Assembly: GCA_020736575.1 (NCBI GenBank)
Contig: JAGPYM010000076.1
Span: forward strand, 27,491 to 91,490
Direction of reading: 5' to 3'
DNA: 64,000 nt
Source of the DNA: Thelonectria olida
Taxonomy: Eukaryota > Ascomycota > Sordariomycetes > Hypocreales > Nectriaceae
Shown here piece after piece: positions 1-11,699 of the stretch (position 1 is the stretch's first letter; each line of letters begins with the position of its first letter). The position numbers and the translations under genes were made by a program. The notes beneath the pieces were generated by a model, which had not been told where the DNA came from, made no database searches, and worked only from the letters and a program-made list of their open reading frames with translations.

Positions 1-520
1 TTTTCATTATAAAATCGCCGAATACTGTGTCAGTTGAAGAGCTGGCGGCGGAGCCTGCAGGATCCTATCAGGTAAAGACCACAAAGCAAACCAGTGACGG
101 AGAGACAGAGCTTGAAGTTGACGTCTTGGTTTGGGGAACTGGGTTCGATAGGAATAATTCGCGTGGTCGTTTCCAAGTCTATGGAAAGAATGAAGAGAAC
201 CTCTCTCAAACCTAGAAGTATTACCCTCAAACATTTTAGAGCAGAGTCTTTCTCCCCAAGTAACCATGCAACACGAAACTGACTAAAAAACATCTAGGTG
301 TTGCTGTCACGGAATTTCTCAACCTGTTCCTTACCCTTGGGCCTAACTCGACGAATTATAGGTCGAATATTACTACAGTAGTAGGGTCAAGGTGAACTAT
401 CAGTGCAAAGTTCTTCAGCGCATTGAAAAGAAGCTCAAGAAAGGCTCATTCGCTGTTTACCCTAACCACCAAGTTCAGGATGGCCAGACTGGAATGATTT
501 CATCCAACTCAAGAGCTTGC
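1..520 (+). pseudogene. Baeyer-Villiger / flavin monooxygenase remnant (3' part)
   Basis: The window opens inside the C-terminal part of a class B flavin monooxygenase. Visible pieces are DVLVWGTGFD (the ATG-type motif of these enzymes) followed by GRFQVYGK..ENLSQT at 111-212. A second block at about 297-350 reads GVAVTEFLNLFLTLGPN, matching the family's conserved G-V-x-V-x-x-F-P-N-L-F-x-x-x-G-P-N stretch. A third at about 392-520 reads VNYQCKVLQRIEKK, the C-terminal helix region. The expected Trp after SQT is a TAG at 213-215, and the later blocks lie in other frames with stops between them. The family oxidises ketones to esters with NADPH and O2, but this copy cannot do so. The N-terminal FAD domain would lie left of the window. 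Family assignment is fairly sure; exon borders are not. Confidence 0.7.
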
Positions 521-1761
521 CGAAAGGAGAGACTTAGATCAACTGAGGGTTTTATAATACGCGTGGTCCACTTTGAAATTAGAAAAGGTTTCTATAATTT
601 CTATTTTGCATTGGATGTTTTTAATTGAAAAGTGGTAAGTGGGTAGTACATAAACATTCCTCACACTTTTTAATTCTATCTACTAATGGCAAGTGAAAGG
701 CTACGTTTAATTAGCGTCTTGGGATGTCAAAGTCTGCATGTTATACTCTTTATCTCCATCATATGGCATGACTACTCTCTTTCTTGCCTAACCTCGACCC
801 CCCGTGACCGTGCCAGACATGGTAAGCCTCGGATGACGAGACAAAGAGGCCTTCAGATAGGGTACTGTCGCTTAGTTACGTCCACTCCGCTCCGTGTTTG
901 GTAGGTATCCGAGTTGGGCATATAACCGGGCCGGATATTTGCCAGACTTCCGACCGTGTTTACAGCTGCCCCAGAACACGTCCCGTCGTACGTCTGCTTC
1001 TCTCTAGCTGAAATATCCCCTCTCTACGTGTGATGGAAGGTCGATATGAAAGGACAACTAGAACCCAACCCTTACCGCCATTCCCATGTACTTTCAGGAT
1101 GAGGAGCACCCCACCACTGTAAAGCCAGCCTCGGGCATCTCTATTACGGCTTAACTCGTGGCCAGCTAGAATGACCTGAGCTTGTACCGTGGCCACACTG
1201 GAATCCTCCAGTTCAATTTCAAGGAGAATCTTTGCACCATCTGCGAAAAGCTCCGATGGTGAACTTGGGGAAGGTATCAAAAATTGGGTGGTGAGAACCA
1301 AGTCAATTAAGAGGTCAAGCGTGGTTAGTCTCTTTACTACTGAGGAGAGGAAGGATCAAACCAATTCAACCCCTTAGACTGCCTTGACCTTATTGTCTTT
1401 TAAGTGGTTCTTATAAAGGCATGCCTAGTAACACAATAAAGGAAACCATAAAATTATATATAGGCTAATTAGATTATCTATCCTTATTTATATAAGAACG
1501 GTTCTCGCGCCTTGGACGAGATGGACACTATTTCCGGGTGTGGCGATCATACACGCCCCCTCCATCCCAGATTGCGCTTTACGCCGCCCCATCCCTCCTC
1601 GATCCTTGCTAAGGCCTTCCTGTTCTCGTCTGACGACCTAGCTCCGAAGGTCCCAGGCAACGTACCCCTTGCCATCGGGGAGATGGGAGCCTGTACTTGG
1701 AAGCCGATTTGTTGATAACTATCTCAACCTCCAGTAGTCTTTACTCCTCTTTCTCTATTCT
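521..1761. other. Intergenic, no gene seen
   Basis: No reading frame here shows a recognisable motif or plausible splice-linked exons. Base composition is mixed, with a short AT-rich patch at about 1430-1500. The segment after 1500 is probably the upstream region of the Zn2Cys6 gene. Confidence 0.5.
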
Positions 1762-2595
1762 ATGTCACCTCTCATTGAACTCACTTTGTCCCAAGGTGAC
1801 GGCTGTGGCCTAAAGTCGCCAAGCAGCATCGAGCCAGAGCCCCTTCGCCGATTCGCTATGACTAGGTCTCGTAAAGGGTGTGTTAACTGCAAGAGGGCCA
1901 AAACGAAATGCGACAACGCAATGCCTTGCCAGAGGTGCATGGTCAAAGGGATCGAATGCAAGCTAAAACCACTGCAGTGGGTAGGGGGAGTCGCGATGAG
2001 GGGACGCTTGGCCGGTTCTTTAATTCCTGTCAAGTCTATTGAGCATCCTGTCAAGTCTATCGAGCATCCTGTCGAGTCTATCGAGCATCCTGTCGAGTCC
2101 ATCGAGCGTTATATCAAGCATCTTGTTGACTCTATCGAGCATCCTGTTAAACCTGGCGATCCTGTCGAGTCTATCAAGCGTATCAAATCTATCAAGCGTC
2201 TTGTTGACTCTGCCGAGCATCATATCGGGTCTATTGAGTCTCAAACCTCTCCCAAGGGCGAAATAAAACCCACCCTCAGCGATGGCTATTGCTGCCCCTT
2301 CACATTGGACGCTACTGGCGAAAGGTTCCGCCGCGTGAGCGGCTTTCTAGGACGAAGGGATGGTCGTATATGGGCTAAGGGATATGAACATCCTTCTCAA
2401 GCACTCAACGAGTTGATCCAGCGACTCCAATCAGCTAGCTTCAAACCATTTGACCTTACGGCATATAACACAACACAGACTCATAAATATCCCGGATGGA
2501 AAATGTAAGGTCCTCAATTCTTATAAGCCTGTTTCTAACATTCCTTCAGAACCCTAATTATCCAAATGCCGAGACGATTCGACCCTGCGATGTGA
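1762..2595 (+). CDS. Small Zn2Cys6 protein with a heptapeptide repeat
   Basis: The protein carries a complete Zn2Cys6 binuclear cluster: Cys40, 43, 50, 56, 59 and 66 with spacing 2-6-5-2-6, in the context RKGCVNCKRAKTKC. That family binds DNA through two zinc ions. After the cluster comes a run of imperfect 7-residue repeats (V-K/E-S-I-E-H-P), then about 90 unrecognised residues. A second exon is likely: donor GTAAGG at 2505, branch CTAAC and acceptor CAG at 2549. This 45-bp intron removes the stop at 2506-2508 and extends the protein to a TGA at 2595 (about 262 residues). An alternative start is the Met at 1858, just before the cluster. The fungal transcription-factor middle homology region is absent, so it could be a truncated regulator or a repressor-like small protein. 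Expression is unproven. Confidence 0.6.
2026..2239 (+). repeat. 21-bp coding minisatellite in the Zn2Cys6 gene
   Basis: Near-identical 21-bp units (core CCTGTCGAGTCTATCGAGCAT) run in frame, encoding the V-[KE]-S-I-E-H-P heptad. The first four units are almost perfect and later ones are degenerate or partly deleted. Because the unit is a multiple of three, copy-number change would not shift the frame. Confidence 0.8.
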
Positions 2596-2754
2596 GGCTC
2601 CTCTTAGCACGATCTGCGGTTACCAGCTAAATACATGACTTTCTCGCCTCTTCACAACTGTTCCATCCTCTTGTCTCCTTACGTTTATTAAATGGCGCAC
2701 ATCTAGCGCATTGGTTTGGCTTCAGTGTCCTTGTTTTTCTTGCCAGAAATTAAG
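2596..2754. other. 3' flank, nothing recognised
   Basis: This short stretch after the Zn2Cys6 stop shows no coding or RNA signal. Confidence 0.4.
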
Positions 2755-3120
2755 TTAGGGGGTTACAATATCCTTGGGAGAATTCTGAGGGTTCCTGGTG
2801 TACCGGAATGCCGTGTCCAGAGTACGGTTTGAAGAGGGTCGTGGAAGCCTCAACCCACTGAAGATCCGGTGTGAGAACTTGATGGAGGAGTTGCTTGGGG
2901 ACCGACTGGGGCTGCATCTAGGCACAATTCCTCGACCAGAGACCCGGCATAAGAACTTGATGAAGAAGTTGCTTGAGAATCGATTGGTGTTGTGTTTAGG
3001 TATGAATCCTGCTCGTTGACTGAAGGAATTGGTAGGAAACCGGATAGTGTCGCGTCTGGGCACGAAAAACCAGCTGAAGAATCGAGTGGTGTCGCTGGAC
3101 TTGAATCTTGGACACACAGA
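2755..3120 (+). repeat. Degenerate tandem repeat of unknown origin
   Basis: On the plus strand three related blocks recur about every 75-80 bp (about 2866, 2950 and 3018). They read ENLMEELLGDRLGLHLGT, KNLMKKLLENRLVLCLGM and LKELVGNRIVSRLGT. A stop interrupts the series after the second block. The pattern is a decayed leucine-rich tandem repeat; I do not recognise the parent protein. The opposite strand is also open but Ser/Pro-rich and looks like a mirror of the repeat. Confidence 0.45.
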
Positions 3121-3222
3121 ACCTCCTTAAGTGTATTCCATAAGTCCGTCCGGCGTAGTAATCTCCATATGGTGTTGCAGGTCTCGGTGAGGGTATGGAC
3201 CCTTTGTTGAAATTTCTCAGGA

Positions 3223-3827
3223 ATGCGGTTTAAGGTGCACTGTTGGAGGAAGATGCATAAAATGCACGATTGCACAGAATGTTCCGAGAGAATCAAACAC
3301 GGAATGAAAGACTGTCCGTTTTGCGATACTGATCCCCTCCCCCTCGATGAACTCCAAGATCATATCTTAGTGAGCCATAGGGAGACCGAGAAGTGCCCAG
3401 AGTGCGATAAATGACAAACAGAATCTGGATTGCCGTTTTATCTCCGAAGAAGAGGCGGGAACCCCCAAGCAGTGCAAATGAATGGGCGACCAAACAATAT
3501 ACAAATTACGATGCTCCCGGAGAGTGCCCTAATAATTACTATCAGCGTTTGTCTAAGCATCAAAGAAGAGAACATGGATACCGAAAGAAGGAGCATATGA
3601 CCTTCAAGACCGAAAGAGTAACCTGTGTGGATGGACAGAAGACGCATTCAAAAGGAAACGAATACCGATGCAAGCTGTGTCAGGAGAAGAAGGCTGAAAC
3701 CGGGCGTGGGCAAAAGCGGGCTAGAATGGCTTGTGGAAGAGCATTCCGCCAATGCACCCTCATTCATTCAAAGCCTCCTGCTGGATGGGCCACAAAGGCG
3801 GCAAACTGGAGCATCAAGATATTCTAA
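3223..3827 (+). pseudogene. C2H2-like zinc-finger remnant
   Basis: The first frame (3223-3414) contains CTEC and then CPFC-x12-HILVSH, a C2H2-type arrangement, followed by a CPEC pair. It ends at a TGA overlapping a new ATG in another frame (3411). That frame runs to 3827 and contains another Cys/His group (ECPNN..LSKHQRREH) and a CKLC pair. The two overlapping frames suggest one ORF broken by a frameshift. It directly precedes a LINE-type endonuclease domain, so it may be the decayed first ORF of that retroelement. Alternatively it is an unrelated C2H2 gene fragment. Confidence 0.4.
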
Positions 3828-3859
3828 TTTAGCCGGCCTCCCCGCTGAACCCCTCCAAG

Positions 3860-5240
3860 AAGCCAATATGAATCTTCCAGGCGAACGTGGAAAAGGGCCG
3901 TGAGAAACACATAGCCGCACTAGAAACAGCGCGGGCAGATGGTTTCGACATCGCCATTATCCAAGAACCCTGGACATCCTTACCAACTGGAGCATACCAT
4001 CAGGATGCTTGGCCGCTGGAGACTTTGACGCAAGCCATCCCCTTTGGCACAGCGGGAACATTACGAACGAAGGATATCGCATTGCCGACTGGGCCCAAGT
4101 AACAATATTGAGCTCACGAATCCCCCGATCTACTCTGTGGGGAAGCCCCCCAAACACCCAAGAGTAAAAGCCTTAGTATACGCAGGCAACCCTTACCTTC
4201 GGTACGGGTATGCCGAGGGTACTGGCATCCTCCGCGTCGGCCGCACGCTTACTGAGACAGCCGAACAAGTGAACCAGGACATCCGCCTTACCGACAAATT
4301 GGGACGTGATAATGCCTGTTCGTTCGATGCCCTAAAGACAGAAGTAATGCACTTCTCGAGAAAGACAAGGGACTAGTCCTGTCCCTCAATAACTCATGGT
4401 GAGAGAGTAATCACCCCAGATAGGTCCATGCAGTGGCTCGGAATCTGGCTCGACCGGAAGCTCTCCTTCTCGGCACATGTCTCTGAGATGGCCACTAAGG
4501 CAAGATCAGTAGCAAATGTGCTCCGCAGTATCTCAAACGCCCAACACGGTCCCCCTCCTCACCTCGTAAGGAAAGCAGCCATCGCCTGCGTGCAACTAAT
4601 ACTGCTCTACGGGGCGGAGGCCTGGTACCCAGGCACGACAAAGAACTCCCGCACAGGGGTTAAAGATACGAGGATTGGAAAACTCCTTTCTTGCGTTCAA
4701 TCTGTCCAAAATCTAACTATGCGCGCCACCGTCCCAGCATGGAAAACCACTCCCACTGCCGCCCTCCACCGAGAACCTCGCACCCTGCCCCGAAAATACT
4801 CTTAGACAAAGCCCGCCTGCGCTTCGCAGCCCGCCTCCAATCCCTCGATAAGCCCCACCCTCTGTATCCGGCCAGAGACTAAAAAACCGTCAGTACGCAA
4901 CCCAACGCGCCTACAACGGACTGCCTCTCCTACATAAGGGACCCCGACCGGTGCTGTACCCAAGATACCCCCATGACTCCTCCCTTGAACCTGTTGTCAC
5001 GGGGGACAAGGACACGGCTGCTGCCGCGTTTCTTGAATGGCTGGCTGACTGCAGACCCGACCAGCTGGTGGTCTATTCAGAGGGGCCCAAGTCGGAAGGT
5101 GAAGCGAACACTGCGAGCCAAGTTTCCCCCTTGGCCCGCAGAGATCACTTGCCACGCATTAAGCGAAGACTGCGACCGCTATACCACCTTAATAACGGCA
5201 GGCAAGTTCTTTACCGAGATCTGCGGCTGCCAGCAGTGAA
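3860..5240 (+). mobile_element. Degenerate LINE retrotransposon (Tad1-like) ORF2
   Basis: The fragment starts with an apurinic endonuclease (EEP) domain: QANVEKG near 3876, then GFDIAIIQEPWTSLP near 3935-3985. After gaps and frame changes come the reverse-transcriptase remnants KALVYAGNPYLRYGYAEGTG (position of the YADD box, here degenerate) and MQWLGIWLDRKLSFSAHV at about 4428. Next is the conserved LLYGAEAWYPG near 4600, and then a ribonuclease-H-like piece LEWLADCRPDQLVVYSEG at about 5030-5085. At least five frames are used, so the element is dead. GC content is normal, so this copy escaped strong RIP. Assignment to LINEs is secure; the clade is inferred from motif wording. Confidence 0.75.
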
Positions 5241-6500
5241 GTAGACCGCCCCGTCCCCCTCATCTGTTCCATCTGTTCCCTTTGTATCCTCTCTGCTTTT
5301 TCTCCTCTTCTTCCGGTGCACTCATCGATCGCCCTGGTGTTGGCACGCCAGAGGCGTCGGGGAATCACGCACCACGCGGCTGGCTGCCCTGAGAAACAGT
5401 TAACAGTTCCAAATAAAAACTGGCACCCTCGCAGCTGTTAAAAGATGCAAGAAAGGACCCGCGGACGGGACTCTCTTTCGACGACTTGCGAGAAATAGGG
5501 CCATAAGTAGCCCTGTTGGTGAATTGCTAGGCACAAAACTTCCTCAGACTGGAGGGAGAAGGCAAGTCTCTTATCGAAACGAAGGTCCAGCACTCTGCAT
5601 CTCAGAGACATGCTTGTGACTGATGCGACATGGCACGTCTCTGCCGGCCCAAGATCCATGGTATACGCGTAGATCGGTATTAGAGATGGTAAAGGTAGTG
5701 ATTTGGACAAGGACATCGTGTGGCATCTGCATGCTTGGTATAGGCAACGGTTGATCCCATTGATCGATGCTATTAAGCTGGACTATTTATACCTTTTCAT
5801 GGAGGCAGTAATTAGTAGTCTGTTTCTATATAGTAACTGACTGCTTCTCATGTCGTGAGAAACTTGGATTGAGATTAGATTCCTGTATCGGCGGGGGGGT
5901 GCTCCATTTCAGTGATGAACCGAGAGGGGCTGGTCCTAGCAGCCAGAGCTTATTGCTGCAGGGTCAGTCATGACGAAAAGAAAGCTGCTTTCTCTCCAGT
6001 CCATGGATCGCACGATGAACAAGGTTCTCGTGGTTGATAGGTCAACTGGCTGACTGTAACACGTCGTGGAGTAGTGTTACCAGCCATACCTCTCTAATCT
6101 GTTCCATCTTGTCCCCCTCAGCAGAACATTGCCCAAGCCAGGTACCTCAGATTTGCCTTCACAAACAAAAGGACTGACTTGGCGAACAACGGGCAGAGAG
6201 TCCAACGTTTCGAATGGCTGACGTTGAAGCAGATGCAGATTCCTGCTTTGACGTCGTTCACGCTGAAATTAATACAGAGAGCCGAGAGTGTCGCATACAG
6301 AGTCTCTGCGGAAACCAAACGGGCGAGCCTGAAGATTTGGGAAAGTCTGTCGACATGTCCATAGAAGAGAAAATGGACCTCCCAGGAGCGTGGAAGCGGA
6401 TCGCCGACTTGCGCTAGGGTACTATGCCTCGGTACCGTGGAGCAAGACTGGTTCGACGCATGCTCTGACAGCCCTTCTAACAGTCCAGCCAGATGCCTAA
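5241..6500. other. Decayed sequence between two LINE remnants
   Basis: The first part is pyrimidine-rich and may be the 3' UTR of the LINE fragment on its left. No intact ORF is supported. The minus strand at 6118-6504 is open for 128 codons and adjoins the next LINE fragment, but I see no convincing reverse-transcriptase motif in it. Confidence 0.35.
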
Positions 6501-7030
6501 TCACCGCATCGCTGCCTCTAGGTGTGTCTCTATGTCACCCTCCCTGGCGGATCGGCGGCGAAGTGTTGGAGAGATTTGGGCCAAGTGCTTGACTTGCGTC
6601 TTGTTCGGGTCGAAAGAGATATTCCATTTGCAGCACCTCAATGAGTCTTTCGACGTATTTTGATGCTGCCCCGGCCGTCCCGTGTAGAGAATTTCCTGTG
6701 CACAGAATACCCGTATCGTCTGTGTAGTTGAAGCGGCCTTGAGGGTCGCCTGAGCGGTAGATAGGATCAGTTTCAAGTAAAACAAAATCGGCGATACAGG
6801 CGATCTTTGTGGAAGGCCGCATTGGAGAGGAGAGATAGCGGTGGTAATGCCGTGGTATCTGATGCAGGCTGATCGGCCATGCATGAAGGACTCAGCCCAA
6901 AGCCTGAGGTGAGGCCACATTTCTTTCTCGCCAATCTTTCCTCCTTTAGGAAGTTTACATCTGGTACCTCACGGCTGAGCAGCGGACCATCGAGGCCAAG
7001 TTTGTTTTCTTGGCCGATTTTCACATCTAC
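6501..7030 (-). mobile_element. LINE reverse-transcriptase fragment, minus strand
   Basis: Read on the minus strand, the segment has L-R-L-W-A-E-S-F-M-H-G-R-S, then CGLPQRSPVSPILFYL (the conserved C-G-L-P-Q-G-S-P-x-S-P-I-L-F box with one Gly changed to Arg). The next frame contains GRFNYTDDTGIL, where the YADD active-site box has become YTDD. Three frames are used in succession, so the copy is broken. It is oriented opposite to the LINE fragment at 3.9-5.2 kb, so these are separate insertions or an inverted rearrangement. Confidence 0.7.
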
Positions 7031-7561
7031 CCGAGATACGTCGTTGGAATGAGCTGACCGTATTCAAGAAGTCAGAGAGGCATGCGATTAGGACACTCTA
7101 CAAGCAGCTTCTGGATGACGGGGTGGTAAGGGGCTAAGCCAGTTCAGCCCGCATGTCAACTTCAAGGACGACCATGCAACTCACTTGGCTTCAACGACAG
7201 AGCGTTGCACGGTTTTTGACGCATCTAAAGGACACTCTGGACCCTAGTAGCGTCTCGTCCTCGGGAAAGTTTGGTGTATGGGGAGCCAAGACCAAGGAGA
7301 GCTTGTTAAGGAAGAGAACGCAAATGGGCACAGTCGAGGACTATCTTAGGCTAGGGACGAACGTTCACTTGAGATAGCGTTGCGGACAGAGAACAGAAGA
7401 TGAAGCAGTGCTTGCTACAAACTAAGGCAATATGTAAAATACGAAAACAAGAGAAAAGAAATGTAAGAATGGTAAGCAGCTCATCAGCTGGCTGTGTCCT
7501 CCGCACCACAATATCAAAAGCGAGCAAGCTTTCCAGCAGTGCCTCCTCGCTTAAGCCTTAC
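7031..7561. other. Intergenic with coding-like debris
   Basis: Two adjoining plus-strand frames (about 7040-7137 and 7153-7377) read like protein (SERHAIRTLYKQLLDDGVVRG...), with a stop between them. I cannot assign a family. The rest is probably the 3' flank of the GH11 gene. Confidence 0.3.
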
Positions 7562-8380
<819 letters not shown>

Positions 8381-8424
8381 CTACTCACTTCTGGGAGCAT
8401 AATGCAAGAGACGAATTCATTAGC

Positions 8425-8432
8425 ATTATATA
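8425..8432 (-). promoter_or_regulatory. Possible TATA box of the GH11 gene
   Basis: TATATAAT on the minus strand lies about 110 bp upstream of the GH11 ATG, a usual distance for inducible fungal hydrolase genes. This is based on motif and spacing only. Confidence 0.35.
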
Positions 8433-10712
8433 TTGTAAAGATCTAGATATGCTTCCGTATTTGCTAATCGTGGATAAAAGGCACCTGGACTCTAGCTGTG
8501 AACCCCGGGAAATCATTCAGGCAGACTTTGCAAAGAACCGTACCATCTTTACTAAGTCATCAGGGCCGGGTAAACTGCCGGGTGATCATGCGGGTCGAAG
8601 CCTCTACTGCATAGTACGACTCTTCAATCGAAACAATGCATTTTCTTCTCAACATAAAGCCTGCCAATCAAATAACTGAGGAATTTTGCATTCCCTGAAT
8701 CCGGCTTGTTCTTATTTAGGCTGTATTCCAACCCCCGTGGGGGATCTACCGATTCGGCAGTGTATAACGGGCCATTCTGCCGAAATCTCCACAGCTGAGG
8801 GGGAAGTTGTTTCAAAATCAGGTGTCCGTATTCCATGACCACTTACGGGCAGGCCAGGGGTCTTGTCGAGGTTCCGAATCACTTGTCCCTTTCTCGGCCA
8901 CAGAAGCGATAGTCTTGCTCGATCTTCTCGCTTCGATCTTTTGTTTTAACCGGAAGTGCCATGACTGTTCCTGTGGAGAATCATCAGTGCCGGAGCCTGC
9001 CCTGTGCTATGGGAATTGTCATCGCAGGAAACCTGAGCCCTCGATCATGCTAGTGCCAAGGTATACCCTTCATCCTGACCTGAAAATGAGAAACCCCAAG
9101 TTCCTAGTTCGCCGCCCAAAGGAATAGTCTTTCCACCCGGAAACCAATCTCAGGGTGCGCGGGGCGTCTCTAGAGGACGTGTCATGCCGCGGAAGGGATT
9201 CACTCAGTAGCTTTCTTTCTCATCAGAAACCCCACGTTGCCGGACTCTCCAGTATTCATGCCGCTTCCATTGGTTTATTGAGGAGCTCGTGTTTCGTCTA
9301 GCCTAAATGCAAGAGCTAGCAAATTCGTTCGGAGCTTTGTTAAGGCTATCTATATCTAGGCAGCATGTTACTCGCAATGACAGAATCCGATTACTAACAG
9401 CCCTACTACGCGTCACCCGTTACTCATCCTATCATAACTTGTACAATATCCGATTACTTGCTCGAGAGAAGGAAATAAGAGTAACTTTAAGGACATCGAT
9501 CAAGGAATGGGAACCAACCCAATACATCACCCGAATCTCGACATTAGTTTTTCCCTTTCTCATGCGTGAGCCGAAGCTTTCGCTGCTTTAGCCGGAGCAC
9601 CATGGGAGCAGTACCGGAGCATGGTGGATGAGTGCGGCGCAGTCAGAGAGGGTAATATGGCTTCCAAATTAGAACAACTCATAAGGATGCGTTTTGCCTC
9701 TCTATAATGCAGTACCTCATCGTGGGGTGTATCAAATACTAATAGGACACAAGAACTGGGAGCCTGTATATCTTAGTAGAGAGTTTAACCACCTCCTCCC
9801 ATTATCTCTTCCAATATCAAGTTGCCCTCGCGAGATAGACCTACCCCCCTTGCTGCTATCCGGAATTCGCGTGAAAAGTATAAGTTTTTATCATGGCGTT
9901 ATCCTAACTATCTGCTATTAGAGTCACCAACACCTGCTTCCGAGCTTGGAGAGCTTTGGTCAAGTCTCAAGGGCTGCCTAAGGCAACCACTGGAGACAAA
10001 TTGCTCATCCAAACCTCTCACTCCTGGAAATTGCGGCATTAACAACAAGGGGCCGTGGGTGTTGTGAATTCAGCCGAAATGTCTTCCCTGGGAAGACTGT
10101 AACATCGAGGCTTGGTGACTAGCCTCACCCATGACGGTGAGGCGGAACGGGGAGCCGAGTACCCATAGAACTCGTAGGAACAGCGGCAAGCAAAGGACCA
10201 ATATGCATTCAAATTAGAAGACTTGAGCAATATAACTAGGAAACCCCCGAACAGTTTGTCTGATGAGTAGCAGGGACAATAGAGAAGTATCACGCTGTGT
10301 AACTTCGCATGGTAGCAGAAGTTCTCAAGATGAAAGGGCCGAAATCGTCAACTCCACATAAGCAACGCTATAGAGCCGCCAGATTTATCGCTCCATGATT
10401 ACAGACACTAGGGTCTCTCATTAAATATCTGTGTTACGAATGACTTACTGGCTACTAAGATTCTCAAAGATGTTCAGCTACATTGTTCAGTCATATATCG
10501 GAAACCATCATGGCTAATCCAGTCAACGCCAAAACAGGCCATGAGTCTGTCATAGGGGTTGATTTTGCGGCTATATGTACCGGCACATATTCAAGCCTTA
10601 ATATATATAACGTGAAGATTAAATTGACAATTTCTCGCTTCCTTCTGAGCTGAGATCCGCTGTGCCAGAGGGAGTTTCCCGCCTCTGTGACTGGGACCAT
10701 CGTGCAAATGCT
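8433..10712. other. Long intergenic stretch, no gene supported
   Basis: Several ORFs of 60-106 codons occur on both strands, but none shows a recognisable motif, signal peptide or linked exons. A TTTAGCC (inverted GGCTAAA, XlnR/Xyr1-type) occurs at about 9587, some 1.27 kb upstream of GH11. It is too distant and too short to rely on. Confidence 0.4.
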
Positions 10713-11590
10713 TTAAGAACGACGAGCATTGTTGAAGAAGGTCCAGGTCTCTCCTGGAGCCCAGGGGCCGCTATTGTTGTCGTGGGGGTCGGCGACGTGG
10801 TCGCCACTGTGAGCAATCCAGGTGACGGGAGCTCGGCTGCACTGGTAGGTGGTCTTGATGTGGGAGCCGGAGCCGCGGGCGGGCTCGGGGGCGTTTTTCG
10901 ACTGGCAGCCGTTGAGCTGGAGGAACTTGTCGCGCAGGGCTCGGCCACGGTCAATGGGGAGGACGCTGTCGGCCACACCGTGAATACCAAGGTAGGCAAC
11001 GGGCTTGTTCCCTCCGTTGCATCCGCTGAGCTGAGCACCAGAGATGACAGCAACGGCCTTGAAGACGTCTAGGGTCTTTGGTTAGTAATTGCTCGTAATG
11101 GTATTCTCCAGCATCCTACGGTCTTACCAGGTCGGGAGCAAGCAACGGAGAAGGACATGGCACCGCCGTAGCTAAAGCCAGTGGCAAATATTTGCTGCTC
11201 ATCAATACAAAGGTTGGACTTGACGGTATCAAGGATCTGGTCAGTAAAAGTGATGTCGTTTCCATTGGTGTTCGCCCAACCGGCATCTAAGCCCTGGGGA
11301 GCAACGAAGATGGCAGAGCCCTGGGCCAGGCTCTCGAGGCCGTAGTAGCCTCCACCAGCTACATTCTGCATGGAGCCACCGCGCCAGTGGTAGCCGAAGA
11401 TGAGCTTGTAGGGCTGGTTGCGGTTGTAGTTGTTGGGGATCTTCAGGGTGTACTGACGTTGCTGGCCAGCAACCGTGACGGTCTTGACGCCGCTCTGGAT
11501 GGGATTCTTACCGCAGCCTGCGGAGGCGGCGGCAATGCCCTGAGCGGCGGCGATGAGGAGGAAGACGGTAGCTAGAAGGTTTCTGAACAT
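10713..11590 (-). CDS. Feruloyl esterase, CE1 / type D-like
   Basis: A secreted alpha/beta hydrolase expected to release ferulic acid ester-linked to arabinoxylan. The start at 11590 gives a signal peptide ([20 protein letters not shown]). Exon 1 is 11128-11590, the intron 11069-11127 (GTAAGA...TAG) and exon 2 10713-11068. The junction restores [19 protein letters not shown]. The 272-residue product has the nucleophile Ser140 in GFSYG, the likely acid Asp188 in HGVADSVL and His245 in SGDH. The oxyanion-region FGYHWRGG (65-72) and the Cys-rich N-terminus also match the feruloyl esterase D/C family. No binding module follows. It appears intact. An acetylxylan esterase or polyhydroxybutyrate depolymerase-like annotation is the main alternative, but the sequence wording favours feruloyl esterase. 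Confidence 0.9.
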
Positions 11591-11684
11591 GGTGAAAGGA
11601 TCACCTTGAGTTGTTTGTATTGGATAGAAGTGAATGTACAGAGCCACTTACAGAACTAGTTGGAAATCCGTCATCATCTCAACG

Positions 11685-11692
11685 TTTATATA
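11685..11692 (-). promoter_or_regulatory. Possible TATA box of the feruloyl esterase gene
   Basis: TATATAAA on the minus strand, about 95 bp upstream of the esterase ATG. Good consensus and spacing; function is inferred. Confidence 0.5.
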
Positions 11693-11699
11693 CTACCAT

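Noticed and set aside
10619..11072. Long open frames in other frames over the esterase exon 2, on both strands
   Set aside because: They overlap the catalytic exon of the esterase and are GC-biased mirror frames (Ala/Val/Gly or Thr/Pro/Ser runs).
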